The notes under the pieces are model-generated. The model worked only from the letters and a program-made list of their open reading frames with translations, ran no database searches and was not told the origin of the DNA. Shown here in pieces: positions 12,775 through 25,900 of a DNA stretch of 64,000 nucleotides (position 1 is its first letter; every line of letters begins with the position of its first letter). The position numbers and the translations under genes were made by a program. Location of the stretch: NCBI RefSeq assembly GCF_030704535.1, contig NC_081812.1:15783001-15847000 (forward strand), given 5' to 3'. The stretch is from Vitis vinifera. Its lineage: Eukaryota; Streptophyta; Magnoliopsida; Vitales; Vitaceae.

Positions 12775-13988
12775 GGAGCTTCCAGATGGAGAAAATCAAC
12801 AGAAAAAAGCAGAGCTCTTGTCTCAGGCGTAGAGTTGGCTCTTCATAGGCGGTGCGTTTGATTCCCCGGAAAGAGGAGAGGGATGATGAAGCTGAAGAGA
12901 AAGATAAAGAGAGAGGAGTTGACTTTGGAGATCGGATTTTATTCTTTGTTAAACATTGAATATGACTTTATCGGGATAATGGGAAGCGTTGACAAGCGGC
13001 GGCATTGTGTAAAAGGCGTGTGTAGTTGAGGAAATTCAAATCGAAATAAATATCAGACTCCGAAAAGTCAACGGTTCAATTGCCGATGGATCAAGTAACG
13101 CCACAGTAACCATCTCCCTTCATTTTAAGAATCCCATAACTTCCCGTTCCGTTTCTCTCTTACAAATTCATTCAGCTTTTTTGTGATTAAATAAAGCCCT
13201 TTTGAAAATAAATATTCATTAATGTCATTTTCTTTTGACATTTTTGAATTGATTTGTTTAGGGTTCTGAACTGGTCAAACCGAAACCAAAGAAGTTTCTA
13301 TTAACGGGAGTGTCCTTTTCAAAAGATTTATTCACGGTCAATGCAACAAAACATTAACTTCCATGAATAGAAAAGAAATCATGTCAATTCTCCACGCATT
13401 CAAGCAAAAAAATGCATGTAACAGGGGTTTTTAATCTTAAGGGGGCCAATGTAAAATCCAGATTCAAGTTCCCACTACCCACTTCCCACCGCATTCCAAA
13501 TTTCAAAACTGCCGGCACTGAATGAATCTACCAGGACTCTCTCTTTTTGACTTCTTCTCTTTCCATTGATATGAACATTGGAATTTTTGTTTGATCTGGT
13601 CCGGTCGTAGAGGCCTTTCTTCTGGGCCCGTGTCAAAGTATGACGATCGGGAATTGACGGGAGTGAGGTATAAGCATAACTACAACCCTTAGTTTCCTTT
13701 GCCGGAGGGATAGCCCCCACACGCTAAGGTGGGCAGCGTGATGAACATCTCTGTCGCCAGCACATGTACACAAAAGCGCAACCATATGCAGTTCAGCAGT
13801 TACGGGGTGTGTACATACTTTGAATGTGTAGGCAGCCCACGCGGCCCATCCCATCCTCTGTTTTCCAACCACGCAACCTCGGCCTCGTTCTTTCACGAGC
13901 TCAAATTAAAGCCAGATGGTTCTGAAGTGGATTTCATGTTATGGTTATGATTGTATCTTATCTAGCCCCATCCCCTATTTTATATGTA

Positions 13989-14020
13989 CTAGGTTTCACC
14001 CACGTGCAAGGCACGTGAAC
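13989..14020 (-). mobile_element. Helitron-like 3' terminus (hairpin plus CTAG)
   Basis: On the minus strand the sequence forms a perfect 7-bp stem, CACGTGC with loop CTT and GCACGTG (14001-14017). Eight bases later it ends in CTAG, followed by T (13988). A short GC-rich hairpin just before CTRR with insertion next to T is the diagnostic Helitron 3' end. The element body would extend to higher coordinates into AT-rich sequence. I could not find a convincing 5' TC terminus, and no Rep/helicase coding is visible, so it would be non-autonomous. Confidence 0.55.
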
Positions 14021-16149
14021 CAGACCTAATAGTGTATTGTATTTAAATTTAAATTTAATTATTAGATAAAAAAATTATATAAAAAAAATTAATTTTCATA
14101 TATTTTATGATTGTATTTAAATATGTCTATTTTTAAAACATTTATATTTATTAAATAATTATATTAATAGGTAAAATAATATAAGAGAAAATGAGATTAA
14201 CTTTTATTCATTGTTTAGAATATTTTAAATTATAATTTAATGATGTACATCTATATTAGAATTGGAAATAAGTTTTATAAAATATTAATGAATTATTTAT
14301 TTTTATTAATATTTAATTTTATTCAAAATTGAAATTGAGTCTTATAATAATTTAATAAATTTATTATTTATTCTTATTAATTTTTTTCTTTTTTTCTAAT
14401 TAGTAAATTTAAACATCAATTAAAAATATTGAAATTAGAAGGATTATGACATATATTTTGAATACAAAATTTAGATATTAAATAAAATTTAATTATTATG
14501 TTTTTATTAAATTAATTAATCATAATGAATATAATTATATTTAATGTAATTTATTCTTTATTATTTAATAAAATAAGCATATTTTATTATTTGTTAAATT
14601 TTGAAAACTAAAATAATAATAGATATATAACTTTTATAAAACTAAAACAAAAAGAAAGTATACTTTAATCATAATTTTTTTCCATAACCTATCAAAGCTA
14701 AGTATGAAAGTGAAAACATTTTATAAATATTGAAAATACAAAAGAGGAATATCTTCCGGTTGAAGTAAGAGAATTATATATATTTTTTTCCTAAAAAGTA
14801 TAACAAATTCTTTATATTTTTTCTATTCTTTAATTTTATAAATGGGGAAATTTTCTTTTAAAATAAAAATATCAATTACCAAAAGTTTATATCTTAGTTT
14901 TATATATTTGGTAAATATTAATTTTACTACTATTAATATTTGTTGTGATGAATTATTTTTACTTTTACTAAAAATAAAAATGGAAAAAAGGATGTGATTG
15001 AGATTTTCCTTTTAAAAAAAAATAAATAAATAAGTGTAATTATTTTTATACCATATAATTTCTTTATCTTCCACTCTTCAAAAAGAAAACGATAATTTTG
15101 AGAAAAAAAAATTGATTTTTTATGTGAATTTTATAATCATTCACAATGGTAAAAAAAAAATTAAAATTAAAAATGATTATCTAAGCATTCTTTTATCTAT
15201 AATCCTATATAAGTAAAGAAATTATTTACAGAGAAAGAAAAAGGAGGAAAGGATGGATAAAATTTCATAATCTTGTTGTACTGTGTGTAAGATAATAAAA
15301 AAAAATACAAAAAAGTAAAATTTATGTATATTTTTTATTTTAAAAAATATCTTAGAAGAATATATATATATTATTATTTTTTATGTGTGTTTTTTAAATA
15401 AAAATAAATTAAGAAAATGTTTATATTTCAATCTCATATATTTGATAAATATTAATTTGCATTAATAGAAAGAATGGTAAATATTTGAAAAAACAACATT
15501 TGTCTATATTGTATCTCAAAAATTTGAAGTTTCCAAAAACATTTTATCTAACAATACCAAATTTTGTGCATAAATACTAAATTTAGCGCATAAATCATTT
15601 ATAAACAATGTTTTGCATTCAATGAAATTCTCAGGTAGGACAAAATTTTGAAAGATGAAAAAGAAGAAAGGTTTAAAGCACTCAAAAAACCTTCTTAAAA
15701 ATAATGAATCTAAAGTAATATATAAAAATAAATTATTAAATTTAAATTTATTTTTAATTTTTAGTTTTTTCACTTGTTTTTCTTCTATTATTTTTTTTCT
15801 CTTTATATAAATATTATTTATATTTTCGATTAAATTTCCAAGAAACCAAACATGCCCTACCAAAATTATTATCAACTTGCAATTTCGTTTCTAGTGAGAT
15901 GAATGAGTACAGAAATTTGAGCGCACGTGACTTTATTTTATTTGTTTCATTTATTTAATTATTTTTAAGTAATTTTATTTAAAATTCATAATTCGCAAGT
16001 GCATTTTCCTAACGTTCCCACATTCAAGATTTCAATGTATATTCAAGTAATTATTAATTAAGAAAGAGACAGGCAATGTTGATTCTATTATTAGAATGAC
16101 AAAACCAACGATAAGCTGCTGCTTCTTCTTCTTCCTTTGGTGGTTGCCA

Positions 16150-16250
16150 CCCTTCACGCTAATGGATTTTTCTTATCTCTAAAACTCCGGGGCTCTTCCC
16201 TTACCTGTTCACAAGCCAAACGACCCAGAATCTGATTCTCCTCTCGGAGG
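16150..16250 (+). other. probable 5' UTR exon of the TRM gene
   Basis: A CT-rich leader ends in CTCTCGGAG followed by a GTATGATT donor at 16251. The matching acceptor would be AG at 17410-17411, giving an exon 17412-17638 that includes the start codon at 17479. The 5' edge is a guess; this is inference from splice signals only. Confidence 0.4.
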
Positions 16251-17478
16251 TATGATTATGGCTCTGCTCCTTTACATTTTTTTTTTGGTCTTCCCGAGTT
16301 ATGGGTCCTTTTCTAGACGATTTTGTTATTTTTGAAAAATGGGTGTGGATAATATGGAAGAATATTTGGGTGCTTGATTCTTTTGTCTTGTGTCGCTGTT
16401 AGGATTCTGGGAATTTGCTGAGAAAAGAACTGAGAAATTTTTTAGATTCTTATGATTTATGTTGTCTTGGTTCACGAAAATGAAATGCTGAACTCAACGA
16501 AGCGAAATTTTTGTACAGGATTCTTTGAATGAAGATTTTTGTGTTATTATTATTTTTTAATTTATGGTTTTATCAAGGGTTTGTAACTCCGAGACAATTT
16601 GAGATTCAAAACTTTTGTTTGCTTTCGCTGCATTATCACGATGACCAAACAAACCCTGGTTTCTGGTGTTTTATAATGTACATGAGAGTGAGATAAAGAT
16701 CAGCCGTATGTTGCAGAATTCCAGAGTTTAATGGGCGTGACTTTGCTGATTACTTGATGTTTCTGTGGATTTTCTCTTAATTGTCGCCTCAAGCTATCTA
16801 AATTTTGAAATTGAAGCCCATTTACTTAGTCCTCTCTCCCCAGCCTTTTGATTTTAAGTTGTACTTGTTTAAAGGTTTCAAGCATTAAGTAATTTGAGCA
16901 AACCATTTCTCTACATTGCCTGGTAATCAATCCCATACACTTTCTCCTATGTAGTGAAACAACTGTGTAATGCACAATTAATATGCTCAATTATCCCTTT
17001 ACCATGGTGCATTGCCATCTGAAATCAAGACATTGGAATTGGCCAATTTATGCCTAATTGCTCTGCATATGGTTCTTTTAGCATTCTGCTATCCTCAAAC
17101 ATAAATTAAGAATTTTTTCAACCCCATTTTTCCTTGTTAACTATCTTGAATCAGCCATATTATTAAATGTCTAAATTCCTTAATATTCTTCCTCCACCAC
17201 ATCTTTTTTCAGAATGTTGAAAGAAATATCTAGAAGCTTTTGGCACATGTAATAGCTCAATGGGTAGTTTTTGAATTTGGTATTTTAGTAAGCTTTTTGC
17301 ATGGTATTACATTGGAAAACTGCTGTAAGTTCTAATACAATTGAAAAAAAAAAGGGTTAAACTCTTTCTGGTTTTGTGGTATATGATTTTTCTTGTTGTA
17401 ATTTGGATCAGGTTTGACAACACTGTAGATGAAGCCATTTGTCAATCAAGTAGGTTCAATAGGTGCTGCTTGTCATAT

Positions 17479-20400
17479 ATGGGAAAGCACATGCAACGTG
17501 ATCACTCTGGCATTGCCTTTAAGAGTAATGATCCAGGATGCATGTGGGGCATACTTCAAATGCTTGACCACAGTCACTGGCATAATTTCAAAAAACGACT
17601 ACCATATAAAAGGCACTGTGGTGGAAGACATGCCATGGGTAAGCAAACTTGATTCACTTTGACTGTCAATCGTCTCCTCCCAACATTTTCACGAAGCTAT
17701 TTTTGGATCTTGCTTCTTTGGCTGCATTTGCAAAATATATTAGTATGTTTGTGCTGTGTTTAACCTAGGTTGAGTTTCTGGACTTTCATTGAAGGTTTCT
17801 TTAATGTTTTACATGTTTATTTAATTTAGACTATTATGCTCACCTTTTTGTTGTGTGTTGATTTTTGAGTGACATTTACTGAAATTTGGCATACAAGGCT
17901 GGCAAACAATGTGATTTCATGGGCAGCGACTGCAACCTATGGTACCATCCATGGGCAGTGACTGCAACCTGTGGCTCCTTCAGTAGTTGCTGAGATATTG
18001 TAGGAAGGAGAGGAAAAGAAAACTTGGAATCTTACAATAGCCAATTCAACACCAGCCCATTATAAGATTTTAAGTTTTTGTTTCTTTTCCAGTGATTTAT
18101 CTGAAGCAAATGAGCTAAAGGAAAAGGTCCGGTGTTCGGCAATTTCTCTCAAACAAATGAAAAGCTATTAGAGAGATTGGTGTTCACCTGGCCACTTTAT
18201 TTCCTTTTCTCTGCATAGGCCTTTTCTCTCCTTTCCTTTCCTTTCCTTCCTTTTTGTATTCTCACCAAGCATCTCATACATTAACTGGCTTATGTCTTTT
18301 ACTTTTACTGGTGTTCAATGGTTTATCTGATTGGCTGCTTACTTGCCATTGCATATTCAAACAGACCTTAACATTCAAAACAACCCACAAGATTTTTATT
18401 GCTTTTCCAATAGGTTCTTTTTGGTCCTTATTGCCTCTAATGAAATGTAAATAGGTTTCATTTTCCCGTTTCTGCATGCTAATAAACTTTTTCCTTTCTT
18501 GTAGGGGTTGCAAATCCAGGGAAAAATATAAACATATCCAATGCTGATGAAGTACAAGAATGCATTGTTGCTGAAATGGACAAGTCTCAGGTAAATTCAT
18601 GAAAAGATTTTCCTTTTTATTATAATTTGTTGCATGCTGAATTCATGAAAAATACAAACTTTTGTTGCATGGTAAATTTCTGGAAAGAACATTTTTCTTT
18701 TATTATAACTTTGTTGCTTGGTTATATTGTCTGACAAAAGAGAACTTGTAATACATGTATCAACTATAGATTGAAAGAGATGCAGGTTAGATTAATGGTC
18801 TTTCTTCACATGTGTTTTTTTCATTAGAAATATTGATCTTTGGATGGAATAAATGCTTCACTAAGATTTAACTTTTTTCTTGTCTTCATGCCATTAAAGT
18901 GGGTTAATGCAAACAGATGGTAATAGTTTCTAATTTGGAATCTATCAGATTGAAAAACAGATGATGAAATCCAGTCAGACAACAAAAAGCTCTGGGAAAG
19001 CTCGAATAAAAGCATTGATTGCTAAAGATGTGTCTAAAAGAAAGGGCCAACATCACCGAAATTCGACCCACCCAACACGCTCACAGTTGCTGAGAACCGA
19101 ATCTATCCATCGTTTAGAATATGCAGATCGGGATCCCCTTGCTGATATAATCTTAAATGATGAGAGTCCAAGTTCACACCAAAACAATGAAAATTCTTCT
19201 GATACTAGCACAACAAATGTAATGCAGGCGAGTGATCCTGAGGAGCCAATTCCTAGCAACAAAAATTGCGAGGCATGTAGCACCACAGGTACTTTGAATT
19301 ACTTGGGGCATGGAAAGATTGATAATCATGGAAAGAAACTAGTTGATAACCAAACATTTCTTGAGGAGTCATCAGACAAACCAACACAAGCTTTGTCAGC
19401 ACAGAAATTGTTGTATGCAACAGAGCCCTCTGGAGTCCCTCCGTCAAAGGAGTTTCTGGATGCTCTTTGTATAATCAACATGAACAGGGAGTTCTTCCTC
19501 AAAATTGTACAGGACCCTGAGTCTCCTTGGGCATATCATTTCCATCATCAATGGGCAAGAGGTGTGAAGTCTGGATTATCCAAGTCTGGGTCATTTCCTG
19601 TGCCTGGGCCATCAGGTGGAAGGGATTTTGGGCCAATTGAACTTAAGTACAATCAGAATGAGATCACTTCCCATGCAAGATCAGAAAGCAAGTTGCAAGC
19701 TGGTGGTCAAACCCAAAATTTGGCTGAGTTTGAGTCTACAGAAGATGTCAGTGAACAGTCAAAGTTTGGAATCACTGATGATTCTTCTCTAGGTTTGCCC
19801 CATCACTTCAAGCGCTGGAGTGAGAATCAAGTGGCCATCAGGCGTTTCAAGGATCTTAAACAGAAGATAAAACATGCTATCAGACAGAGCAAAAAGGAGC
19901 GCCACCGGATCATTATGGATGCAATCTTTCACAAAGTTCCTCATGGCCATAGGTTTTCCAAAGATGCAAAGAAGCAGATTGCTGATCAATGGAAGGAACC
20001 TGCAACCAGTAGAAACAGTGAAGACAGCCCTGGAAGCAGTTATGGATGGGGTCATTCTGAACCTGCCCTCAGCAAGCAGACTTCATTTCCCAGCAAATCC
20101 CTAGAAAAATATACTCAGTTGTTTGAGTCTAGTTTCAACAAAGAAGCCAAATACCAGATCTCTGAAAGATTAAAGGTGAGAACAGAAGATGTGGGTTTGC
20201 CTTGTGGAAGTGACCCAAAATCCCTGAGAAGGATTCTTTCGTTACCTGATTTTAAATCCTATTTTGGTCTTCAGAGTGAGGACTCTGGTGATAATTATTT
20301 GTCAGAAATGGCAGTCAATACTGTAAGAATACAAAGTGATTATGATGAACAGAAGTCTCTAGAACTTCCTCTAGGTTCTGAAAATCATGTACAGTTTGAT

Positions 20401-21949
20401 GCCATTGGAGAAAGTAAAAAACACTTGGTAGAAGCTAGTGAAACATATCCAGTTAAACAAGATCAGGTGAGACCAACATCAGCCACAGATGCTGAAGTGA
20501 ATGCAGCGGATTGGACTAATGATGATTTAGGTGATGTAACAAAGCAGGATACTACATTTTACCAAGGACAAGGAATCAGGACCACAAAAAAATTTAATGC
20601 AAATCTGTCAGAACCAAGCCCAATCTCTGTGCTTGACTCCAATGTGCGAGAGGACTTAAAGTTTCAAGATATAGTCAGTCCGGGAAAGCTCCCCATATCA
20701 GAAGGTGCATTCCTTTTCCAATTGTTTCTTCCTCTTGTTTACTCATATTCATTGCACATGATATCATTTCCATGTTTGCATTCTCATGATCTTTAGAGAG
20801 GAGGGAGGGAGAGAGAAAGGATGAAAAGGAAGAGAGAGAGAGAACATAGTCGTAACATAAAAGTAAATAGGAAAGCAGATTTTGAAGGATATTTCAGTAT
20901 CTATTTAAAAAAAAAAAAAAAAAAAAAAACTGCTTTTATTGGATTGCATAATGAAGGAGCAATCAGTCTTCTTGCTCTCAACTGTTTTTGGAGTTCAAGA
21001 AACTTCTGACCTTTGAACTGTATATTGTGGTAGAAAATTGCTGATATTATGCTGAACAGTTTTTACTGATTTTAGCATTCAAACCATCAAGTAAAAAACT
21101 TTCTTTTGTAAAGACAAAACAATATCTAGTAATTGAGTCATATTTGCTAATTTGATTCAGCATCTTTAATCTATGATTTGCTGAGAATTCCTTTCATTTT
21201 TTCTTCATCAATCTTCACGTTTATGGCTGAATATGAATGTTGTGGATTTTCATTAAATGTAACCAGATTCAGAATTAGAATCAAGACGGCCCCTTTATGA
21301 AGGACCGGATTCTGCAGTCAATCAGCAACATGAATCCAGCATGGATTCTCCTACAGTTGTTGAAAGCAGATTTGATGTTGAGAAAGTAGATCTCAGGAAG
21401 CACTTAGACAGCGACTTTTTTCCTGTTCAAGTGGATATAAAAAACAAAGCTGAATTCAACTATGTTAGAGATGTGCTAGAGTTGTCGGGGATTATCAGGA
21501 ATGAATTGCTTGAGACATGGCATTCCATTGACAAGCTAGTGGATCCTTCAGTGTTTGAGGAAGTGGAAGGCTGCTTGCCCCTTGAACCTGAGTGTTCAGG
21601 AAATGAAGAAGATGGAAGTTGCAGCCATCTGCTTCTGTTTGATTTAATCAATGAGGTGCTAATGGAGATTTATGAGAGATCATTGACCTACTGCCCCAGG
21701 CACCTGTCTTCCCTTTCCCACATCCGTCCAATGCCTGTGGGATATCATGTTCTTGAGGAGGTCTGGGCAAATATAAGCTGGTACTTCAGCTGGGAACCTG
21801 ATCCTGACCAAACGCTGGATTATGTGGTGAGTAGGGATCTAGCAAAAGGTGATGGGTGGATGAACCTTCAATTCGAGGCCGAGTGCTTGGGGCTTGAGCT
21901 GGAGGACTGGATATTTGATGATCTTCTGGATGAACTTCTTTGCACCTGA
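17479..21949 (+). CDS. TRM (TON1-recruiting motif) family protein with DUF4378
   Basis: TRM proteins are plant microtubule and centrosome-like proteins that recruit TON1 and the TTP phosphatase complex to control division plane and cell shape. Exons 17479-17638, 18505-18590, 18949-20704 and 21267-21949 splice in frame to 894 aa. The start MGKHMQRDHSG is chosen because it precedes the N-terminal DPGCMWGIL motif (residues 18-26). Further blocks are SKEFLDAL...NREFFLKIVQDP near residues 245-272, a basic region with KQKIKHAIRQSKKE, PSPISVLD (638-645, a TRM motif), and a C-terminal DUF4378 region from about residue 735. It ends in GLELEDWIFDDLLDELL, matching the C-terminal M2 motif that binds TON1 in this family. 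The exact subgroup (TRM32-like?) is uncertain. A GA-rich tract and a poly-A run lie in the last intron. Confidence 0.88.
17917..17984 (+). repeat. two-copy tandem repeat in TRM intron 1
   Basis: CATGGGCAGCGACTGCAACC occurs at about 17918 and again, with one change, about 34 bp later at 17952. Each copy continues into TATGG or TGTGG. A small local duplication. Confidence 0.75.
20795..20930 (+). repeat. purine-rich tract and poly-A run in the last TRM intron
   Basis: GA/GGA-rich sequence at about 20795-20846 (GAGAGAGAGA, GGAGGGAGGGAG) is followed by an A-run of more than 20 at about 20907-20929. Simple sequence, non-coding; it lies just after the exon end at 20704. Confidence 0.8.
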
Positions 21950-22411
21950 ACTTCTTTCGGCTGGATCTGTTTTTCTTCCTAAGGTGCCTTCACCTTTCTC
22001 ATACTTGAAACTTTTTTCTTCTATTGATTGTGTAATTATTTATTTATTTTTTAAAACTCAAACTTCATGAAAGAAATAGGGAAATTTCGATGACGAATCG
22101 TATACATACCGTACAGTTGGTAAAGAGAAAATTACTTCATTCTTTTGAAGTTGTGGCAAATAAAAGAATATTGCAATTTGTTAGATAGCCTGAATGCATT
22201 TTACATTGCCAATGGAGCTTCTTGCTGTGTTGCTTGAAAGTGTTTCATGTTGGCTTTTGAAGAAAGGACTGACTCGGATGATTTATGTACACCTTCATAA
22301 GTCAATAGATTTTTCATTGAATGCTTGGTTTATTTCCTTCCATTCCTATTCCAGTGATTAATGGATTTAATTCCTTATCAAGAATTCTGCATCCTTTTTG
22401 GACCATGTAGA

Positions 22412-22590
22412 AACAAATGGCGGGCACTAACCGTTTTTTAAAATGAGGCGGTATAAAGGATTGGACAATTTTAACCCTATTCGGTTATCATTAGTCATGA
22501 CAAAAACTTTACCCGAAGACCAACCTTGAGCCCGAGGCCCAGTAGCTTCAGGCTAGTGATGCGCTTGGGAGTTGGGCTTCAAATTTAACC
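22412..22590 (+). repeat. copy B of the dispersed inverted repeat
   Basis: Reverse complement relative to 4870-5044. The shared blocks are ACAAATGGCGGG, ATGAGGCGGTATA, GGATTGGAC, TTTTAACCCTATTC, GTTATCA, TGACAAAAA, then GTAGCTTCAGG and GCTTGGG. It has a few small insertions relative to copy A. Family unknown. Confidence 0.7.
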
Positions 22591-22661
22591 TGGAAAAAGT
22601 CCATCGCTGCATACATGGGGATATGGTTCATATCTTAATACAAAGTTTTGCTCAACATTTA

Positions 22662-22988
22662 GGTTATGTTTGGTTATTGGAAAATATTAAGGAAATAAAA
22701 AAAATATTAAGGAAAATAATTTTCTTCTGTTTGATTTCATTATGAAAAATATAAAAGAAATTCAAATATAATTAAAATTAATTATAAATTTATGTATTTT
22801 AAAATCATTTAATCTTTATATAATTGATAAAAATAAGTAAAATGAGTTTAAAGAAACATATAAAAATAATTTATTGATTTTGAATCTAATTTTTATTTTT
22901 TTTTTTCTTTTTCTTTCCTTTCACTTTTCCTCCTTATTTTCTTTTCCTTACATTTTCCTTCAAATTTTTCAGGAACCAAATATAACCT
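22662..22988. mobile_element. MITE, same family as 6916-7225
   Basis: The termini GGTTATGTTTGGTTATTGG and CAGGAACCAAATATAACC are near-perfect inverted repeats, each flanked by TTA. That would fit a 3-bp target duplication of the PIF/Harbinger type. The AT-rich core matches 62345-62648 closely and has no coding capacity. Confidence 0.7.
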
Positions 22989-25900
22989 TAAGCTAATATT
23001 ATAATTTTATAGAATTTTTGTTTTTAAGTTTATTTTTTAATAAAAAAATATTTTATTTGGAGTTTTCCCGGTTTCACTTTTTCTTCATTTTTTTTTAAAT
23101 GATCATAACTTGAGTTTTACTCGTATTTTAATTATTTTTTATTTTATACTTTTAGTTTTAGTCGTATTTTTATTCATTTTTATTTTTAATTTAATCCTCT
23201 AGTTTTTATTCAATTTTTTTTAATGGAAAGATATAAGAAATTAGGTATTTTTATAAGAAATATTAGATAGTTAAAATACTAGGTATTGAGAGGATCAGAG
23301 AAGATTTTTTTTTCTACTTAAGGTAATTCATGCCAATTTCAATTATAATCATAATATAAACACAATAATATATAAAAAAAAAATTAAATATATTTTTTAT
23401 TTTCTTTCCTGCTCAATGTTGGATATTCAAAATTATGAATGAAAATAGACTAAAGACAAATCACAGACGAAAATGAAAATGAAAATCAATTTTTATAATA
23501 ATAAATTATTTATTTGTAAACTCCTTCTAGAAAATAATAAAAATATATTATTCATAAACATTTTATCATTTAATCTAGCTTTTTAGGCATAAATTTAAAG
23601 CTTTTTGAAGTCATTTAGTAATTAGATTGGTTGAATATATTTAATTTTTAATAGATAATTTATTTTAATTAAAACCATTTAAACAAAATTAAATAAAAAA
23701 GTTTGTTATGATAAAAAGGAAATGGTATAAGGAAAGAAACTTTTTGGAATCCTCAAAGTTCTCTGCTACTCTAAAATTGTCTAAAATATCTTATACAAAA
23801 GTGAAGCAATGTAGAAGGTATATACAAGAGTTCTTGTGAACTCTTTAGCATATTTCACATTATTCTACCATCTGCCATCCATCTCTGGAGATGTTTTAAA
23901 TCTTCCTGATGCTTCTCCTTATCTCCTATCTATTTGATATTTTAGATAATTTTTTTTTATATTTCGAAAAATATTTTAATTAAAATGAAAAATGATTTTT
24001 TTAGTTTTATTGAAAGCAAGTTTTTTTTTTTACAAAAATGTTTCAACCAATCTTATTTACAATTTTTATTACAAGTTTAAAATATAAATTTTGGATTAAA
24101 AAAAATTAAATCTACCTTATCACTTGCCACATAAATACCATACAAGAATGACAATGTCAAATATGGCTAGTAAATTGATAATTGAAATATGACTAAATCC
24201 CAAGAGAGAATGACAAGTTGTAATGATAGTGACCCGTCCACTTGTTAGAGATACATTTCTAGCATTTTCAATGGTTAGAGTTACATGTCTAGTATGTTCA
24301 TAATTGAAATATGAGTTAATTTATAATTTCTTTTTAAGTCACTATATTTAAATTAAAAATGTATGAAAAAATTTTAAAAAGAAAAATTATAACCTCTTAC
24401 ACAATGTTCACTTTTACATCATGGTGTTGTTTGTTTATTTAATTTTAAGAAAAATCGAATGAGGTAAGTTTTTTTTTTTCAATACCTAGGATTCCTATTT
24501 TTCCATTTTTCCGTTTATTTTATTTTATTTTTATTATTTTTAATTACCATTCTAGGTTTTTTTTTTTTTTTTTTATGGTTATTTTGAAAATAGAGTTCAT
24601 TGCAAGTTCTGAGCATCATTCCTTTCCATTTTATTTGTCATTAAGAATGGGAAGATATTTGGGCCAACATCTATTAGCTACAAAAGGAGTCATTAATGAC
24701 GTATGCAAAAAGCGGTACATGTAAAGATGTAGCAGGGCAAAATATGGATGTTGGTGCAACTCAGCAAAGTCTTGCTGGATGTTAGAGCAATGGCCTATTG
24801 GGTTCAGCTTTTGTGGGAATTTGCACCACCGCCCATTAATGATTCTAGAAAAACTTGTAGTTAGCCAAGATAACCCCTCCGCGTCCCGCTGATCCTCACT
24901 AGGATTCTTCTGGGACTAGATAAGTTCCCGGGTCAAATCATAGCCCAGCCTCTGAAGTCCCATTCACTCATGCATAGTGAATAGTTATTAATGTAGGTCC
25001 TTGATCTTTTTCTAATTAATATCACCTTGATTGATTGCTCACATACTCGTATCATCCGCAAAGTCTTGAATTTTCCTGTTCCTGAATTCGATGAACGAGA
25101 CGTGCACTACTCGTTCTGACAAGACCATTCTCCTGTTCCATGTGCCATTTGTCATTAGGGTTCAAAGTATCCGCGAACTCGTATCCAACTCAACACCTAC
25201 CGCGATTAGACCTATACAATATAATGTACGAATTCGATTGGGAATCGATTAGACTAGACTCGACTGATCCATATGAGTTTTTGAGTTAACTTGATTAGGT
25301 TACAGAGATTGTCATTTCAAAAGCAAACATCTATTCTAAAATTTTAAACCAATTTGAAAATAAGTGGAGAAGAATGAGGACATGATTTAAGATTTATTTA
25401 CTTGCTTTTCCTCAAAATCGAGCATTATCGGAGAATGGAGCTTTGGTGTTGGCGGTTTTACATGGAGAATTGAGTCCCCAATTTACATGAAAAATACCTT
25501 TCATATAAACATTTTAATATGATTTAATAATAACATTAGGAGAATCGAGTACCCGATTTGGTAAAGTAAAATGATATAAAAGGTATAGATGAGGTTTAAT
25601 GATAAATTAAAGTGTTTATATGGTAAAGTGAGAATTAAATTGTCAATTTTTAATATTATTACAAATAACTTTGAGGTAAATGTGAAAAAAAATTATTAAA
25701 AATTTTCAGCTTATTTAATTATATTTATTTTATTTTTTTAATTTATACAATATTTTTATAATTTTTTGAAAATTTTAATTATTTTATTTTACGTACCGCC
25801 CAATATCGAACCGAGACACGAAGATCAATATGTCTCGCGACCCTCTCATCGATACCGTGACTTTGAACCATGTTTGTCATGAAATTTGACTCTAGTACTT

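Larger units (their letters stand above)
12775..17478. other. divergent intergenic region between PP2C and TRM genes
   Basis: From 12775 to about 13970 it is the PP2C leader and upstream region, of fairly normal base composition. At 13989 a Helitron-like terminus begins, followed by roughly 2 kb of extremely AT-rich sequence; 15600-15860 ends in AGAAACCAAACATGCCC, resembling a MITE end. From about 16090 the sequence is the TRM gene upstream region and 5' UTR. Open frames here are shadows or AT-rich chance frames; nothing protein-like was found. Confidence 0.55.

Noticed and set aside
12240-12861. Several overlapping open frames on both strands across PP2C exon 1
   Set aside because: They overlap the GC-richer first exon of a well-supported gene and have no domain; shadows of the real frame.
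13066-13078. AACGG site in the PP2C upstream region (GTCAACGGTTC)
   Set aside because: Single copy with several mismatches to the full MSA consensus; expected by chance.
15516-15875. 119-codon minus-strand open frame
   Set aside because: Composition is Lys/Asn/Ile/Phe-rich, as expected from AT-rich DNA; no domain, and the region looks like MITE or Helitron filler.
4870-22590. The 17-kb inverted repeat pair as ends of one giant composite transposon
   Set aside because: The arms are diverged, eroded at different places and without matching target duplications; two independent insertions of one family are more likely.
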